Source of the DNA: Albibacterium bauzanense
GTDB taxonomy: Bacteria; Bacteroidota; Bacteroidia; Sphingobacteriales; Sphingobacteriaceae
Assembly: GCF_004339765.1 (NCBI RefSeq)
Contig: NZ_SMGO01000001.1
Location: 248,001-312,000 of the forward strand
DNA length: 64,000 nt
Reading direction: 5' to 3'
The notes below the pieces were generated by a model that did no database searches, was not told the origin of the DNA, and worked only from the letters and a program-made list of their open reading frames with translations. How positions within the stretch are numbered: position 1 is the stretch's first letter; every line of letters starts with the position of its first letter. The position numbers and the translations under genes are program-made. Shown in pieces: positions 1 through 9,628 of this stretch.

Positions 1-2
1 TT

Positions 3-149
3 TCTGTAATAGTTAATGGAATACGCCCTAGAAAAGGTTATGGCTATGTTTATGGCCATGGTTATGGTTACGGTTATTATGCAGATGATGTAATAAAAAA
101 GGAGAATAGCTTAATTAAATTCTTTAAACGACTATTGAGGATAACCTAA
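3..149 (+). CDS. Wzc-like tyrosine autokinase, C-terminal tail only (partial)
   Basis: Only the last 48 codons lie in the window; the reading frame is open to the left edge. The piece starts with a hydrophobic stretch ending in VNGIRP, then a run of Gly-Tyr pairs (about positions 36-80), then a basic tail. The same design (VNDI, Gly-Tyr run, Lys-rich end) closes the full-length Wzc at 20847-23216, so this is very probably the tail of a second Wzc/BY-kinase chain-length regulator. In that family the Tyr-rich tail is the autophosphorylation cluster. It lies 70 bp upstream of the first transferase gene and probably belongs to the same operon. The kinase domain is not visible, so the call rests on the tail and context. 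Confidence 0.75.
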   Translation, partial: SVIVNGIRPRKGYGYVYGHGYGYGYYADDVIKKENSLIKFFKRLLRIT

Positions 150-219
150 TATATTTAGTTATTAAATTCTGAGCAGTAGAGTAGATGACTGTTTATTTTA
201 AAAAAATCGAAAGCAATAT

Positions 220-1377
220 ATGGGTAATACGATTTTAGTATTTGTTATGATGCGAATTTATAGAGATTCTCATCGCAAAATATTCGATATTGACCGTTTA
301 GTTAATGAAGGTCATGAAGTGTTATTCCTTTCATTTTGTGGTTGGAATGGATATTCAGCAACTGTAAAAGACCCATATTTGATTGAGAAGACTCTTTTCA
401 TTAACAATGATAATGATATAGAGAATTTCATTAATAAGTATACTGATAAAACTGTTTTATATATAACAAGTGTAAATTATCCTCGCTCATTTATAAAACA
501 TTTTAATTCGTTAAAAAATCATCCATCAAGTCAAGTCTTAGGATATAGCACAAGAATGGTACCCTCCATGATTGATTTAAATATTAGAAAATCCATATCT
601 CATGGAATAACAAAATTCATAGCCTATCGACCCCTAATAAAGAGGCTTCTTTCAAGCTTTAATTTTAATAAAGTGAAGCTTGATTATTTATTAGCCGGAA
701 CACTTTATCAGACTCCTTTTTTTACTAACTTTTCTAATACAAAAATTATATCGGTGCATACAGATGATGTGAATCAAATATTATCTGTTCAAAATGAATC
801 ACAACCAATCCATACAGGCAATTATGGTGTTTTTACAGATCAATTGATCCCTTTCGCCTTTAAACACTTATATAATGAATCAGAAAGAGATGAATATTAT
901 CAAAATCTTAGTGATTTTCTTGAATATCAAAGAGTCAATATGGGGTTAGATATAATATATTTTGCTGCCCACCCTGAAATAGAAGTATATAGTATGCAAT
1001 ATGATTTTTTAAAATATGATTTCAATATAGTAAAGAATGATGTTGTAAGGTTAATCAAAGACTCAACAATAGTATTCACTCATTTCAGCACTACAGTGGG
1101 CGTAGCTGTATATTTTAATAAACCTGTACATATTTTAATCGATAATAAATTAAAGGATCATAAAAGTGTTATAAATCGAATTGAAGTAATATCAACTCTT
1201 TTAAATTCACCGATTTCAAATATGGATAATTATTTAGAAAGTGATTCAAAAATAGTTAAGGTAACAGTAAATAGTGCTTTATATTCCAACTATAAAATTA
1301 AATATTTAAAAGATAATGAAATACAAGAGCACTCGTATTGCCATGCTATTAGAACTATCTTAGAACTCAAAGGTTAA
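220..1377 (+). CDS. Putative glycosyltransferase with HP and Ser-Thr motifs (polysialyltransferase/KpsC-like fold)
   Basis: The 385-residue protein has no signal peptide or clear TM segment, so a cytoplasmic role is likely. Two short motifs stand out: AAHPE (His251-Pro252) and HFSTT (Ser290-Thr291) near the C-terminus, followed by VAVYFNKPVHILID. An HP motif followed about 40 residues later by S-S/T is the signature of the GT-B sialyl-, polysialyl- and Kdo-transferase families that use CMP-sugars. The rest is not recognisable to me. It sits 8 bp before a second HP-type transferase and close to an ABC flippase, which points to a locus-specific glycan. The donor could also be another nucleotide sugar or CDP-polyol; no CMP-sugar synthetase is in view. 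Confidence 0.55.
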   Translation: MGNTILVFVMMRIYRDSHRKIFDIDRLVNEGHEVLFLSFCGWNGYSATVKDPYLIEKTLFINNDNDIENFINKYTDKTVLYITSVNYPRSFIKHFNSLKNHPSSQVLGYSTRMVPSMIDLNIRKSISHGITKFIAYRPLIKRLLSSFNFNKVKLDYLLAGTLYQTPFFTNFSNTKIISVHTDDVNQILSVQNESQPIHTGNYGVFTDQLIPFAFKHLYNESERDEYYQNLSDFLEYQRVNMGLDIIYFAAHPEIEVYSMQYDFLKYDFNIVKNDVVRLIKDSTIVFTHFSTTVGVAVYFNKPVHILIDNKLKDHKSVINRIEVISTLLNSPISNMDNYLESDSKIVKVTVNSALYSNYKIKYLKDNEIQEHSYCHAIRTILELKG

Positions 1378-1385
1378 ACATTAAA

Positions 1386-2390
1386 ATGAACTCTGTATTA
1401 CTTATTATTTCCACAGAAAGACATATTCAGGAAGCGCAGCAATTTTTTAACTGCTGTTTACAAGTAGATTCAGAGTGGAACTTAGATATCGTTTTATTAG
1501 GAAGCCTAGTAATACCCGATCAAGCGAAACGTTTATACTCCATATTTAATAAAATCAGGGTGCTTTCACTCTATGAAAAGACTCATAAGTATAATTCTAC
1601 ATTCTTATTAAAGAACATAATAGAATTCATTAATTTTCGTAAAACCAAATATAAGATATTGATTTTTACTAATTTCATGAGCCACCGTCAACGATGGCTT
1701 ATAAATTTTGTGAAATACAATAGATCAGTATCCCTTACAGATGGTTCTGTAATTCTGTATATTAACAGTAATCGAATTAAAAATATAGACTTAGTTAGAG
1801 ACAATTATAAATTATTTAAACCTCGTAGAATTAAACATATACTGTTTTTTAGTAAATTTCATTTTAACACAAGTGCTCATGACTCACTAATTACATATTC
1901 AGAAAAATACTTAAAAAGCATTATTTCACCAGTTGATGAATGGCATTTTATAGGTTCACCTTTAATTGAACTGAAGAAAATGTCAAGTGTTGATCTTGAA
2001 CTAATTATTGATAAGCTTATTATGGATAGTGGCAGTTCTATAAAATATTATATGCATCCCCGGGAATCAAATCAATCCTTGATTAACATAAAAAAGAAAT
2101 GTGAAGTTATACCTTTTGAAAAAACATATGAAGAAAGAATTCGTAATGGTATGAGACCTCAAGTTGTTCTTTCATTCTATAGTACAGTTCTATTTGAACT
2201 GTTAGATGTTGATAGTTCTAATTTAAAATTAATATTTATCGACATTAGAGACTTACTTAAAAAGAATGATGCAACGGAGGAATATTATTCAAAAATAGAA
2301 ACAGTTTACAAGTATATCCATAAACAATCCGAAGTGAATGAAAACGTAAAATGTATACCTTTCTATGAATTCATTAGTTGTTCTCTATAG
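1386..2390 (+). CDS. Putative GT52-like (sialyl/polysialyltransferase-type) glycosyltransferase
   Basis: The 334-residue protein opens with a Rossmann-like strand (MNSVLLIISTERHIQEAQ) typical of the GT52 and alpha-2,8-polysialyltransferase families. It then shows EWHFIGSPLIE, which resembles the conserved G-x-P-L-x-E segment of GT52, followed by YYMHPRE (His224-Pro225) and SFYST (Ser266-Thr267). This arrangement fits a CMP-sugar-dependent GT-B enzyme better than an ordinary GT4. Its stop codon abuts the start of the ABC flippase with no gap, so the two are surely co-translated. The actual sugar donor is unknown. Confidence 0.55.
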   Translation: MNSVLLIISTERHIQEAQQFFNCCLQVDSEWNLDIVLLGSLVIPDQAKRLYSIFNKIRVLSLYEKTHKYNSTFLLKNIIEFINFRKTKYKILIFTNFMSHRQRWLINFVKYNRSVSLTDGSVILYINSNRIKNIDLVRDNYKLFKPRRIKHILFFSKFHFNTSAHDSLITYSEKYLKSIISPVDEWHFIGSPLIELKKMSSVDLELIIDKLIMDSGSSIKYYMHPRESNQSLINIKKKCEVIPFEKTYEERIRNGMRPQVVLSFYSTVLFELLDVDSSNLKLIFIDIRDLLKKNDATEEYYSKIETVYKYIHKQSEVNENVKCIPFYEFISCSL

Positions 2391-4187
2391 ATGAAAATAT
2401 TAAAACAATTTATAATAAAGAATTTTAGAAGTTTTGTTTACTTCTATTCCTTTTTAAAATACCGCATTTTTATTTCTATAGCGTTAAGTCTACTAGTAGG
2501 AGTATTGGATGGCTTTGGGTTGGCTATGTTTTTACCACTATTACAAATTGTGGGAAATCCTAATGGCGTAGACTCAACTCAAATGGGAAGCTTAAGTTTC
2601 TTATTGGATGGATTTGATACGCTAGGAATCGAATTAAATCTAATATCCATTCTGTTATTAATGCTAATCTTTTTCATTCTAAAAGGAATATTTAAATTTA
2701 TTGAAGGATATTACCGCTTAATATTACAATTAGATTTTACAAAGAAAATCAGATTCTCCAATATAAATCTTCTCTCTAATTTTAAGTATAGCGCATTCGT
2801 AACAAGTGATACCGGCAGGATTCAAAACACTTTTAGTGGAGAAGTTGAAAAAGTAGTGCAGGCGTATCGTAATTACTTTACTGCATTTCAATATGGTGTA
2901 CTGGTATTTGTTTATATCTTTTTAGCATTTCTCGTTAATCCACAATTTGCCTTATTAGTGAGTATTGGAGGTGGTTTGACTAACTTTATCTTCAAGAAGT
3001 TTTACTTTTTTACAAAATCCAATTCTAAAAAACTTACTAAAGAACTTCATGCTTTCCAGGGCTTACTTATACAGATAGTCACGAATTACAAATACCTTAA
3101 AGCGACGGGTTTAGTTTTTAGTTTTGCTAAAAAATTAAAGAATACAATTGATGAAACTCAGGTATCCCAACAAAGGATCGGCATATTGGCAACGTGGCTA
3201 AATGCTATAAGAGAGCCTATAATCATGATTGTTATAGTCAGTGTAATACTTATTCAAGTGAGTATATTTAATCAACCTCTAGCATTAATTATTTTAAGCC
3301 TTTTGTTTTTTTATCGATCATTAAGTTTTTTAATGTCTTTACAGAACTATTGGAATGGGTTTCTTGCTGTATCGGGATCATTAGAAAACATGAAGGAATT
3401 TACAAAGATACTTTCTAAGCATCAAGTGGAAAACGGAACCCTAACTTTCGAAGGGTTTAAAAACAGAATTGATATTAAATCCTTGAATTTCTTTTATGGC
3501 GATAAACATATACTTAAAAATATAAATTTAGACATTAACAAAAATGAAACCATCGCTTTTGTTGGAGAAAGCGGATCTGGTAAAACTACATTAATTAATA
3601 TACTATCAGGTCTCTTACAAATTAAGGAAAACAGTTATTATATTGATAACAATGATGTCTGTAAATTAGAAATGCATTCATTTCATAAACGTATAGGTTA
3701 TATAACACAGGAGCCTGTTATTTTTAACGATACCGTCTTTAATAATATAACATTTTGGGATCAACCAACAACAGAAAATATAAATCGCTTTGAAATTGCA
3801 CTGAAAAATGCTTCTATCTTTGAATTCGTTATGAGTTTACCGGATAAAGGAAATGCTTATTTGGGAGACAATGGTATTATGATTAGCGGTGGACAAAAAC
3901 AAAGAATATCAATTGCCAGGGAACTATATAAAGATATTGATATTCTATTTATGGATGAAGCTACTTCGGCATTGGATTCCCAGACTGAAATGGATATTCA
4001 ATCAAGTATAGACAAACTGAAAGGAAAATATACTATTATATTGGTTGCTCACAGATTATCAACAGTTAAATCTGCTGATAAGATCGTCTATTTGAGTGAA
4101 GGTGAAATTTGTGGAATCGGGGATTTTGATACCTTGAAATCTAATTCTACTGGGTTTAAAGAAATGGTAAGCTTACAAGGTTTTTAA
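2391..4187 (+). CDS. ABC exporter, PglK/MsbA-type lipid-linked glycan flippase
   Basis: This 598-residue half-transporter has an N-terminal membrane domain of about six helices (residues 20-320, with LDGFGLAMFLPLLQI in the first pair) and a C-terminal ATPase domain. The ATPase has Walker A GESGSGKTT (about 391-399), signature ISGGQKQRIS (about 498) and Walker B ILFMDEATSALD (about 518-528), followed by a His switch (AHRLST). Homodimeric ABC exporters in glycan loci flip undecaprenyl-linked oligosaccharides (PglK) or lipid A (MsbA). Here the position between HP-motif transferases and GT genes favours a glycan flippase. Together with the Wzx at 23358 it gives the window two independent flippases. 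Confidence 0.85.
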   Translation: MKILKQFIIKNFRSFVYFYSFLKYRIFISIALSLLVGVLDGFGLAMFLPLLQIVGNPNGVDSTQMGSLSFLLDGFDTLGIELNLISILLLMLIFFILKGIFKFIEGYYRLILQLDFTKKIRFSNINLLSNFKYSAFVTSDTGRIQNTFSGEVEKVVQAYRNYFTAFQYGVLVFVYIFLAFLVNPQFALLVSIGGGLTNFIFKKFYFFTKSNSKKLTKELHAFQGLLIQIVTNYKYLKATGLVFSFAKKLKNTIDETQVSQQRIGILATWLNAIREPIIMIVIVSVILIQVSIFNQPLALIILSLLFFYRSLSFLMSLQNYWNGFLAVSGSLENMKEFTKILSKHQVENGTLTFEGFKNRIDIKSLNFFYGDKHILKNINLDINKNETIAFVGESGSGKTTLINILSGLLQIKENSYYIDNNDVCKLEMHSFHKRIGYITQEPVIFNDTVFNNITFWDQPTTENINRFEIALKNASIFEFVMSLPDKGNAYLGDNGIMISGGQKQRISIARELYKDIDILFMDEATSALDSQTEMDIQSSIDKLKGKYTIILVAHRLSTVKSADKIVYLSEGEICGIGDFDTLKSNSTGFKEMVSLQGF

Positions 4188-4219
4188 ATAATGGGAAATG
4201 GTCTTAAAAAAGCTATTAA

Positions 4220-5365
4220 ATGAAGCTTAATAAAAAAAATATAGAACAAATTTTTTTTTCTAATATCCAAAATAAAGCTCATCTGAAAGTAAGGAAGCGC
4301 AGCAATCTAAGAATTCTAATTACCCATATTTTTGATTTGTTTCATTATAAAGTACATAAAAATGAAAAGTTAGAAAATGCAACAATGATTTTTAGTGCTC
4401 CAGAGTTTTTAGATGCTAGTTTATTTCCGGGTTTTTTAGCGTTAAATGCTAAGAATAAACATATATGTGACCTTAAAAATGGCTGGCGTTTTGAAGAATA
4501 TCTCTTATCTCTTGGGTTTCTATTAAATAGTAGCCTACGCCTTTCATTGTCAAAATATATATTAAAAAGAGTAGAAAGGAAATTGAATGGGATTACTTTT
4601 AATGCTTTTATCTGTTCTTTTCCTATACCTATATGTTATTTTATCGCATTAGTTTTAAAAGACCGCAAAACAAAGATATTCACCTTTCAACACGGTATTT
4701 ACTTAGCCGATTATTATAGAGCCAACTTTTTTGAAAAACAGATTGCTGATTACAATTTGGTTTGGGGACAGGTGTACAAGGATTGTTATATAAGAAATGG
4801 AATAAGTGAAAAGAATATAATTATTGTAAATGCTATTATAAATAAAAATTATAATAGAGATATTAATAAGAGAGGTGTTAATCCAGTTTTTTTAGGTCAA
4901 CAACTGTACAAGGTTTTACCTCGAATATTTACAGAGTATAATAATACAATATCCAACCTTATTGATTTTTACGCTAAACATAATATACGACTAAAATATA
5001 AACCTCATCCTAGAGAAGATATAAAAATGAGCTTAAGCAAAATTAATAGAAGTAGATTGTACTTCTATGAAAAGAAAAGAGTTCAGAGTGATTTCTTTAA
5101 TTCGATAACTCATGCATTTTCAGTAAATTCAACTGCACTTATTCAGGCTTTATGTTTGGGTGTTAAATGCTGCCAAATATTAAATCCAGGAATACCCAAT
5201 ATCGATTTTACAAAATATACATCCATAACTAGTTTGAATCTTGAAGGCGATACAGATGATCTTATATCGATTCAGGATAATTCCTTCTTTATTGAGGATA
5301 GATTTCTTAAATTAAGCAGTAATACTCAATACGATAATTCTGAATTGATATTAAAATATATTTAA
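4220..5365 (+). CDS. Putative glycosyltransferase with KPHPRE and NST motifs
   Basis: The 381-residue protein carries FTFQHGIYLADYY in the middle, the KPHPRE motif (His263-Pro264) and VNSTALIQALCLG (Ser304-Thr305). These are the donor-site motifs of GT-B enzymes related to polysialyltransferases, KpsC/S and CDP-glycerol-type transferases. Q-H-G in the first half is also common in such capsule transferases. It is the third HP/ST protein in 5 kb; the three are not obviously near-duplicates. The gene follows the ABC flippase by 32 bp. The sugar transferred cannot be read from sequence. Confidence 0.55.
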   Translation: MKLNKKNIEQIFFSNIQNKAHLKVRKRSNLRILITHIFDLFHYKVHKNEKLENATMIFSAPEFLDASLFPGFLALNAKNKHICDLKNGWRFEEYLLSLGFLLNSSLRLSLSKYILKRVERKLNGITFNAFICSFPIPICYFIALVLKDRKTKIFTFQHGIYLADYYRANFFEKQIADYNLVWGQVYKDCYIRNGISEKNIIIVNAIINKNYNRDINKRGVNPVFLGQQLYKVLPRIFTEYNNTISNLIDFYAKHNIRLKYKPHPREDIKMSLSKINRSRLYFYEKKRVQSDFFNSITHAFSVNSTALIQALCLGVKCCQILNPGIPNIDFTKYTSITSLNLEGDTDDLISIQDNSFFIEDRFLKLSSNTQYDNSELILKYI

Positions 5366-5381
5366 TCTTCTGTAATACCAA

Positions 5382-6302
5382 ATGGTTTCAAATAGTCTCA
5401 TATCTGTAATTCTACCAACTTATAATCGGGGTGATTTTATTTCCAGATCGGTTAGGAGTATACAAAATCAAACCTATCCTCATTGGGAATTAATAGTAGT
5501 TGATGATGGATCAGAGGACAATACAGACAAGATAATTAATGAATTCATTAGAAAGGATAGTAGAATATCATATATCAAGCTTACTAAAAACGTTGGGGCA
5601 AGTAGAGCAAGAAATAAGGGAATAGAGTTATCTAAAGGGGATTATATAACCTTTATTGATTCTGATGACGAATATCTGTCTGAGAAGATAAAAAGCCAAT
5701 TGGAGTTGTTTTTAGCAGATAAAACTCATCAAATAGGATTGGTAACCTGTGGAAGACAAGATTTTAGAGCTGACAGATTATATAATGTATGGGTACCTGC
5801 AATTAAAAGCAATGTATTAAGCAATCTTTTTAAAGGTAAGCAGATAGGAGCAGGAACTCCTTTCTTGATGGTAAGCAGAAAAGTAATTGAGTCGGGTGTA
5901 AGATTTGATATAAATATCAATGTTGTTGAAGACTTTGACTTTGTAGTACAAACTTTAGTGAATGGATTTAATCTTGACTTCGTCAATAAACCGCTCGTTA
6001 ATGTATTCCACGATGCACAGGAAAGAAATTTTAATTATGAACAGGGGTTTTCAGCAAGAGAATATCTCTATAAAAAGTACAAAGATTATTTTATAAGAAA
6101 TAAAACAGAAAGGAAATCTTTTCTTTTAAAAAGTTGCTTCTTTTATGTTGAGATGAATAATAGAAATAAAGATTCCAATATAATAAGAGATGTAAAAAAA
6201 GAATGGCCTATGGCATGGTTTACTTTCTTGATTATGAGAACAATACCAAAAGGCAGGCTTAGAAATGCTTTTATAAAACTTCACAAACTGGTTATAAAAT
6301 AA
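5382..6302 (+). CDS. Family 2 glycosyltransferase (GT-A fold)
   Basis: The N-terminal half (residues 1-110) is a standard GT2 domain: SVILPTYNRGDFISRSVRS, then the nucleotide-binding VVDDGSEDNT, then the metal-binding IDSDDEYL. The C-terminal half is variable, with no TM segments, as in soluble capsule glycosyltransferases of about 300 residues. It starts 16 bp after the HP-type transferase and precedes three GT4 genes, so it is one step of repeat-unit assembly on the inner face of the cytoplasmic membrane. Donor and acceptor are unknown. Confidence 0.85.
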   Translation: MVSNSLISVILPTYNRGDFISRSVRSIQNQTYPHWELIVVDDGSEDNTDKIINEFIRKDSRISYIKLTKNVGASRARNKGIELSKGDYITFIDSDDEYLSEKIKSQLELFLADKTHQIGLVTCGRQDFRADRLYNVWVPAIKSNVLSNLFKGKQIGAGTPFLMVSRKVIESGVRFDININVVEDFDFVVQTLVNGFNLDFVNKPLVNVFHDAQERNFNYEQGFSAREYLYKKYKDYFIRNKTERKSFLLKSCFFYVEMNNRNKDSNIIRDVKKEWPMAWFTFLIMRTIPKGRLRNAFIKLHKLVIK

Positions 6303-6310
6303 AAAAGATT

Positions 6311-7444
6311 ATGAAAGTTTTGTTTTTTATAGATACCCTACAGACTGGAGGTGCTGAAAAAAGCATATTAGAAATAGCTGCGAATTTAAAAGAGTTCGAT
6401 CCCATTATTTGTACACTATTCTCTGACAAGGATGACTTGAAAAAAGAATTTGCAAAGGTTAAGATCCCTGTATATGAACTAGGTTTAAAGAAATCTTCCA
6501 AATTCTGGATATTCAAAGGTAAAAAAGCCTTCGAGACGCTCATAAAGACAATTGAACCAGATATAATTCATGCTCATCTTTTTAAAAGTGAGTTAGTTGC
6601 AAGGATTTCTAATCGACCGAAATCGATACTTTTAATAGGAGCCTTTGTAAATGATTCCTATTCTAAGGAAAGATACGAAGCGCAAACCTTTACAAGGAAT
6701 ATTAAGCTAAATATGGTCAAATTTATCGATCGTATTTTGGCTAAAAAGGTTGATTATTTTACTTCTATAACTAAAACAATATCAATTTCAAATGCCAGGG
6801 CATTAGGAGTTGACATCAATAAGATAACTACTATATATAGAGGAAGATCTATTGAGAATTACAATCCAGTTCAACCTATGTACGAATCTAAAGATCGATT
6901 TGTGTTTTTAACCATTGCGCGCCTCTTAAAAAGGAAAGGTTATATAGAATTAATTGACGCAATTGGCGAATTAAAAAATACCAACGAGGATTTTATCTGT
7001 ATGATTGCTGGCGATGGAGCTGATGCTAATGAAATTAAACTTTACGCCAATAGAAAAGGAGTTTCAAATAATATTGAATTTTTAGGTAATCGAAATGATA
7101 TTTCTGCCCTTCTTCAAAAGACTCATTCATTTATCTTCCCATCTCATTATGAAGGACAAGGTGGGGCTTTAGTAGAAGCAATGTTATCTGCTAAACCAAT
7201 AATCCTTTCGGATATTGATGTTTTTAAGGAACAAATTAATGAAGGAGAAACCGGGATTTTTTTTAAATTGAAGAACCCTATTGATTTAGCTGAAAAAATG
7301 AATTGGATGATGAACAATTATGACAGTGGTAAAGAGATGGGATTAAAAGCAAGATCTGTTGCAATGGAAAAGTTTGATATTTTAAAAATAGGGGATCAGC
7401 ATGATTCTTTTTATAAAAGTGTGCTGGAAAATTTTGATAAATGA
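6311..7444 (+). CDS. Family 4 glycosyltransferase
   Basis: This 377-residue GT-B enzyme starts with FIDTLQTGGAEKSILEIA, the N-terminal glycine loop typical of GT4, then IIHAHLFKS. In the C-terminal nucleotide-sugar domain it has TIARLLKRKGYIELIDAI and the donor-binding region HYEGQGGALVEAMLSAKP, where the E-x7-E pattern is present. It overlaps the next GT4 gene by 4 bp (ATGA), which implies translational coupling. It probably adds one residue to the locus A repeat unit; specificity is not inferable. Confidence 0.85.
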   Translation: MKVLFFIDTLQTGGAEKSILEIAANLKEFDPIICTLFSDKDDLKKEFAKVKIPVYELGLKKSSKFWIFKGKKAFETLIKTIEPDIIHAHLFKSELVARISNRPKSILLIGAFVNDSYSKERYEAQTFTRNIKLNMVKFIDRILAKKVDYFTSITKTISISNARALGVDINKITTIYRGRSIENYNPVQPMYESKDRFVFLTIARLLKRKGYIELIDAIGELKNTNEDFICMIAGDGADANEIKLYANRKGVSNNIEFLGNRNDISALLQKTHSFIFPSHYEGQGGALVEAMLSAKPIILSDIDVFKEQINEGETGIFFKLKNPIDLAEKMNWMMNNYDSGKEMGLKARSVAMEKFDILKIGDQHDSFYKSVLENFDK

Positions 7445-8529
7445 TTATTTTCCAACTAATACAGAAATCACAACTCCGGGGCGCAGAGATATTTGCTGCT
7501 CAGCTTTCACAGCATTTGGAGGCGGCAGGACATGAAGTGTTTCTGATTAGTGTATTTCCAGGGAACGATGTGCTTCCCTTTGATGGAAAGAAAATACAGT
7601 TAAACAGACCCCTATCAAAAAGGTGGTTTGATATAAAAGGGTGGAAAGCATTAAATTCTTTAATTAAGCAGCATCAACCAGACATTATCCAGTGTAATGC
7701 TGGTGATACCTTGAAATTTACCGTTTGTTCGAAGCTGTTATATAATTGGAGAGTGCCTATTGTTGCAAGAAATGCAAGTATGGTCAGCCAGTATATTAAG
7801 AACCCGTTGATAAAAACCATAAATCGATGGTTATATAAAAAAGTGGATGCTATTATATCGGTTTCTAAGCATTCAAAAGATGACATCAATGAATTATTTC
7901 CTGAAACTAAAAAGAAGACTTCAGTAATTCCAATAGGTATTGAATTAAAAAACATAGAGAATGTTAACTGGCTAGGTAATAACAATTCTAGTTTAAACAT
8001 TATACATGTTGGCGGTTTCACATTTGAAAAAAATCATGAAGGGCTTTTAAGAATTTTTAAATTATTTTTAGAAAGGCAGTCAGATGCTCATCTACACTTG
8101 CTGGGAGAAGGCTCTAAACGTAAGGAAATAGAAGAAAATTCTAAGCAAATAGGCTTGCAAGATAATATTACTTTCTATGGATGGAGAACAAACCCAATGG
8201 ATTACATTGGTAAAGCAGATATGCTCTTGCTACCCAGTATCATTGAAGGATTACCAGGTGTGATTCTTGAGGCAATGGTATGTAAAACTCCAGTAATCGC
8301 TTATAATGTTGGTGGAATATCAGAAATTGTCCAACAAAATGAAACAGGATTTCTAATCAATAGAGGTGACGAAAAATCTTTTGCATTATTAATGGAACAA
8401 GCATTGCTTCCTTCTGTAAAACAAATTACACAGAATGCATATGATAAAGTTATTCAAGATTATAATAATCAATCCATTGCTCAACAGTTTGAAAGCACAT
8501 ATATAAAGATGATTCATGGAGAAAATTAA
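7441..8529 (+). CDS. Family 4 glycosyltransferase
   Basis: A 362-residue GT4 protein. QLSQHLEAAGHEVFLISVFPG near the N-terminus is the acceptor-domain glycine region. VGGFTFEKNHEGLLRIF and SIIEGLPGVILEAMVCKTPV in the second domain include the E-x7-E donor motif. It is coupled on both sides: a 4-bp overlap with the preceding GT4 and a 14-bp overlap with the next. The three consecutive GT4 genes differ clearly in sequence, so they are not a recent tandem duplication and should make different linkages. Confidence 0.85.
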   Translation: MIIFQLIQKSQLRGAEIFAAQLSQHLEAAGHEVFLISVFPGNDVLPFDGKKIQLNRPLSKRWFDIKGWKALNSLIKQHQPDIIQCNAGDTLKFTVCSKLLYNWRVPIVARNASMVSQYIKNPLIKTINRWLYKKVDAIISVSKHSKDDINELFPETKKKTSVIPIGIELKNIENVNWLGNNNSSLNIIHVGGFTFEKNHEGLLRIFKLFLERQSDAHLHLLGEGSKRKEIEENSKQIGLQDNITFYGWRTNPMDYIGKADMLLLPSIIEGLPGVILEAMVCKTPVIAYNVGGISEIVQQNETGFLINRGDEKSFALLMEQALLPSVKQITQNAYDKVIQDYNNQSIAQQFESTYIKMIHGEN

Positions 8530-9628
8530 AATATTACATATCATTAAATCTTTAGGAAGAGGTGGAGCAGAGATGTTACTACCCGAAACCCTAAAACTCC
8601 ATAATCAAGAACGATTTGAATTTCATTATATTTATTTTCTGCCTTGGAAAAACCAATTAGAAAATGCCCTTAAAGATGCTGGAGGAAAGGTCTCTTGTTT
8701 TTCAGCTAAGAACAATATTGAATTGATGCTTCAATGGAGAAAAGTGATTCGTTATATCACTCAGCATAACATACAATTGGTTCACTGTCATCTTCCCTGG
8801 GCAGGCTTTTTAGGGCGTTTAGTACACCGTTTAAAAGGAATTCCTCTGATCTACACAGAACATAATAAACAAGAACGTTATCATAAAATCACCTTTTATT
8901 TAAATAAATGGACTTTTAACAGCCAGAGCAAAGCAATCGCTGTTTCAGAAGACGTAGCTCTTTCAATCCAGAAAAACATTCAACCAACAATACCTGTAGA
9001 AGTTATTTCAAATGGTGTTAATACTTCTTCTTTTAAACGTAATACTCAGGATGGAGTTGCTATACGTAAAGACTTAGGATTGCCAGAAAATGCATTAATT
9101 ATAGGAACGGTTGCAGTTTTTAGATTTCAAAAAAGACTCTTGGAATGGTTAGAAGTTATGGCACAAGTCTGTGCGAATGATGAGCGTGTTTATGGCATTA
9201 TCGTTGGCGACGGTCCATTAAAAGAAGAACTTCTTAACAAAAGAAGAGAATTAGGTTTAGAAAACAGAGTTTTTATGCCAGGTTTGAAGGTAGAGGTTAA
9301 ACCTTGGTTATCAGCAATGGACATCTATATGATGAGCTCTGAATTTGAAGGGCTGCCTATTGCTCTATTAGAAGCTATGAGTATGGGTTGTGCAGTTGTA
9401 ACAACAGATGCAGGTGGTATTAAAGAAGTGATTCAAAATAATATAAATGGTTTAATGGTACCGGTTGAGGAATGGAAGAGTTTAAAAAATGAGGTTTTGA
9501 AATTAATATATAGCGAACCTTTACGACTAGAATTAGCACAAAATGCAGAAAAACGAGTGCAAGAGGCATTTAGTTTGGACAAAATGGTTTATGAGCTAGA
9601 AACAGTATATGAAAATATGTTTCAATGA
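8516..9628 (+). CDS. Family 4 glycosyltransferase
   Basis: A 370-residue GT-B enzyme beginning KILHIIKSLGRGGAEMLLPE, a classic GT4 N-terminus. LVHCHLPWAGFLGRL and YTEHN follow in the acceptor domain, and SEFEGLPIALLEAMSMGCAV with a downstream DAGGIKEVI in the donor domain. It overlaps the upstream GT4 by 14 bp and the downstream acetyltransferase by 4 bp, so it belongs to a tightly packed operon. The exact sugar is unknown. Confidence 0.85.
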   Translation: MEKIKILHIIKSLGRGGAEMLLPETLKLHNQERFEFHYIYFLPWKNQLENALKDAGGKVSCFSAKNNIELMLQWRKVIRYITQHNIQLVHCHLPWAGFLGRLVHRLKGIPLIYTEHNKQERYHKITFYLNKWTFNSQSKAIAVSEDVALSIQKNIQPTIPVEVISNGVNTSSFKRNTQDGVAIRKDLGLPENALIIGTVAVFRFQKRLLEWLEVMAQVCANDERVYGIIVGDGPLKEELLNKRRELGLENRVFMPGLKVEVKPWLSAMDIYMMSSEFEGLPIALLEAMSMGCAVVTTDAGGIKEVIQNNINGLMVPVEEWKSLKNEVLKLIYSEPLRLELAQNAEKRVQEAFSLDKMVYELETVYENMFQ

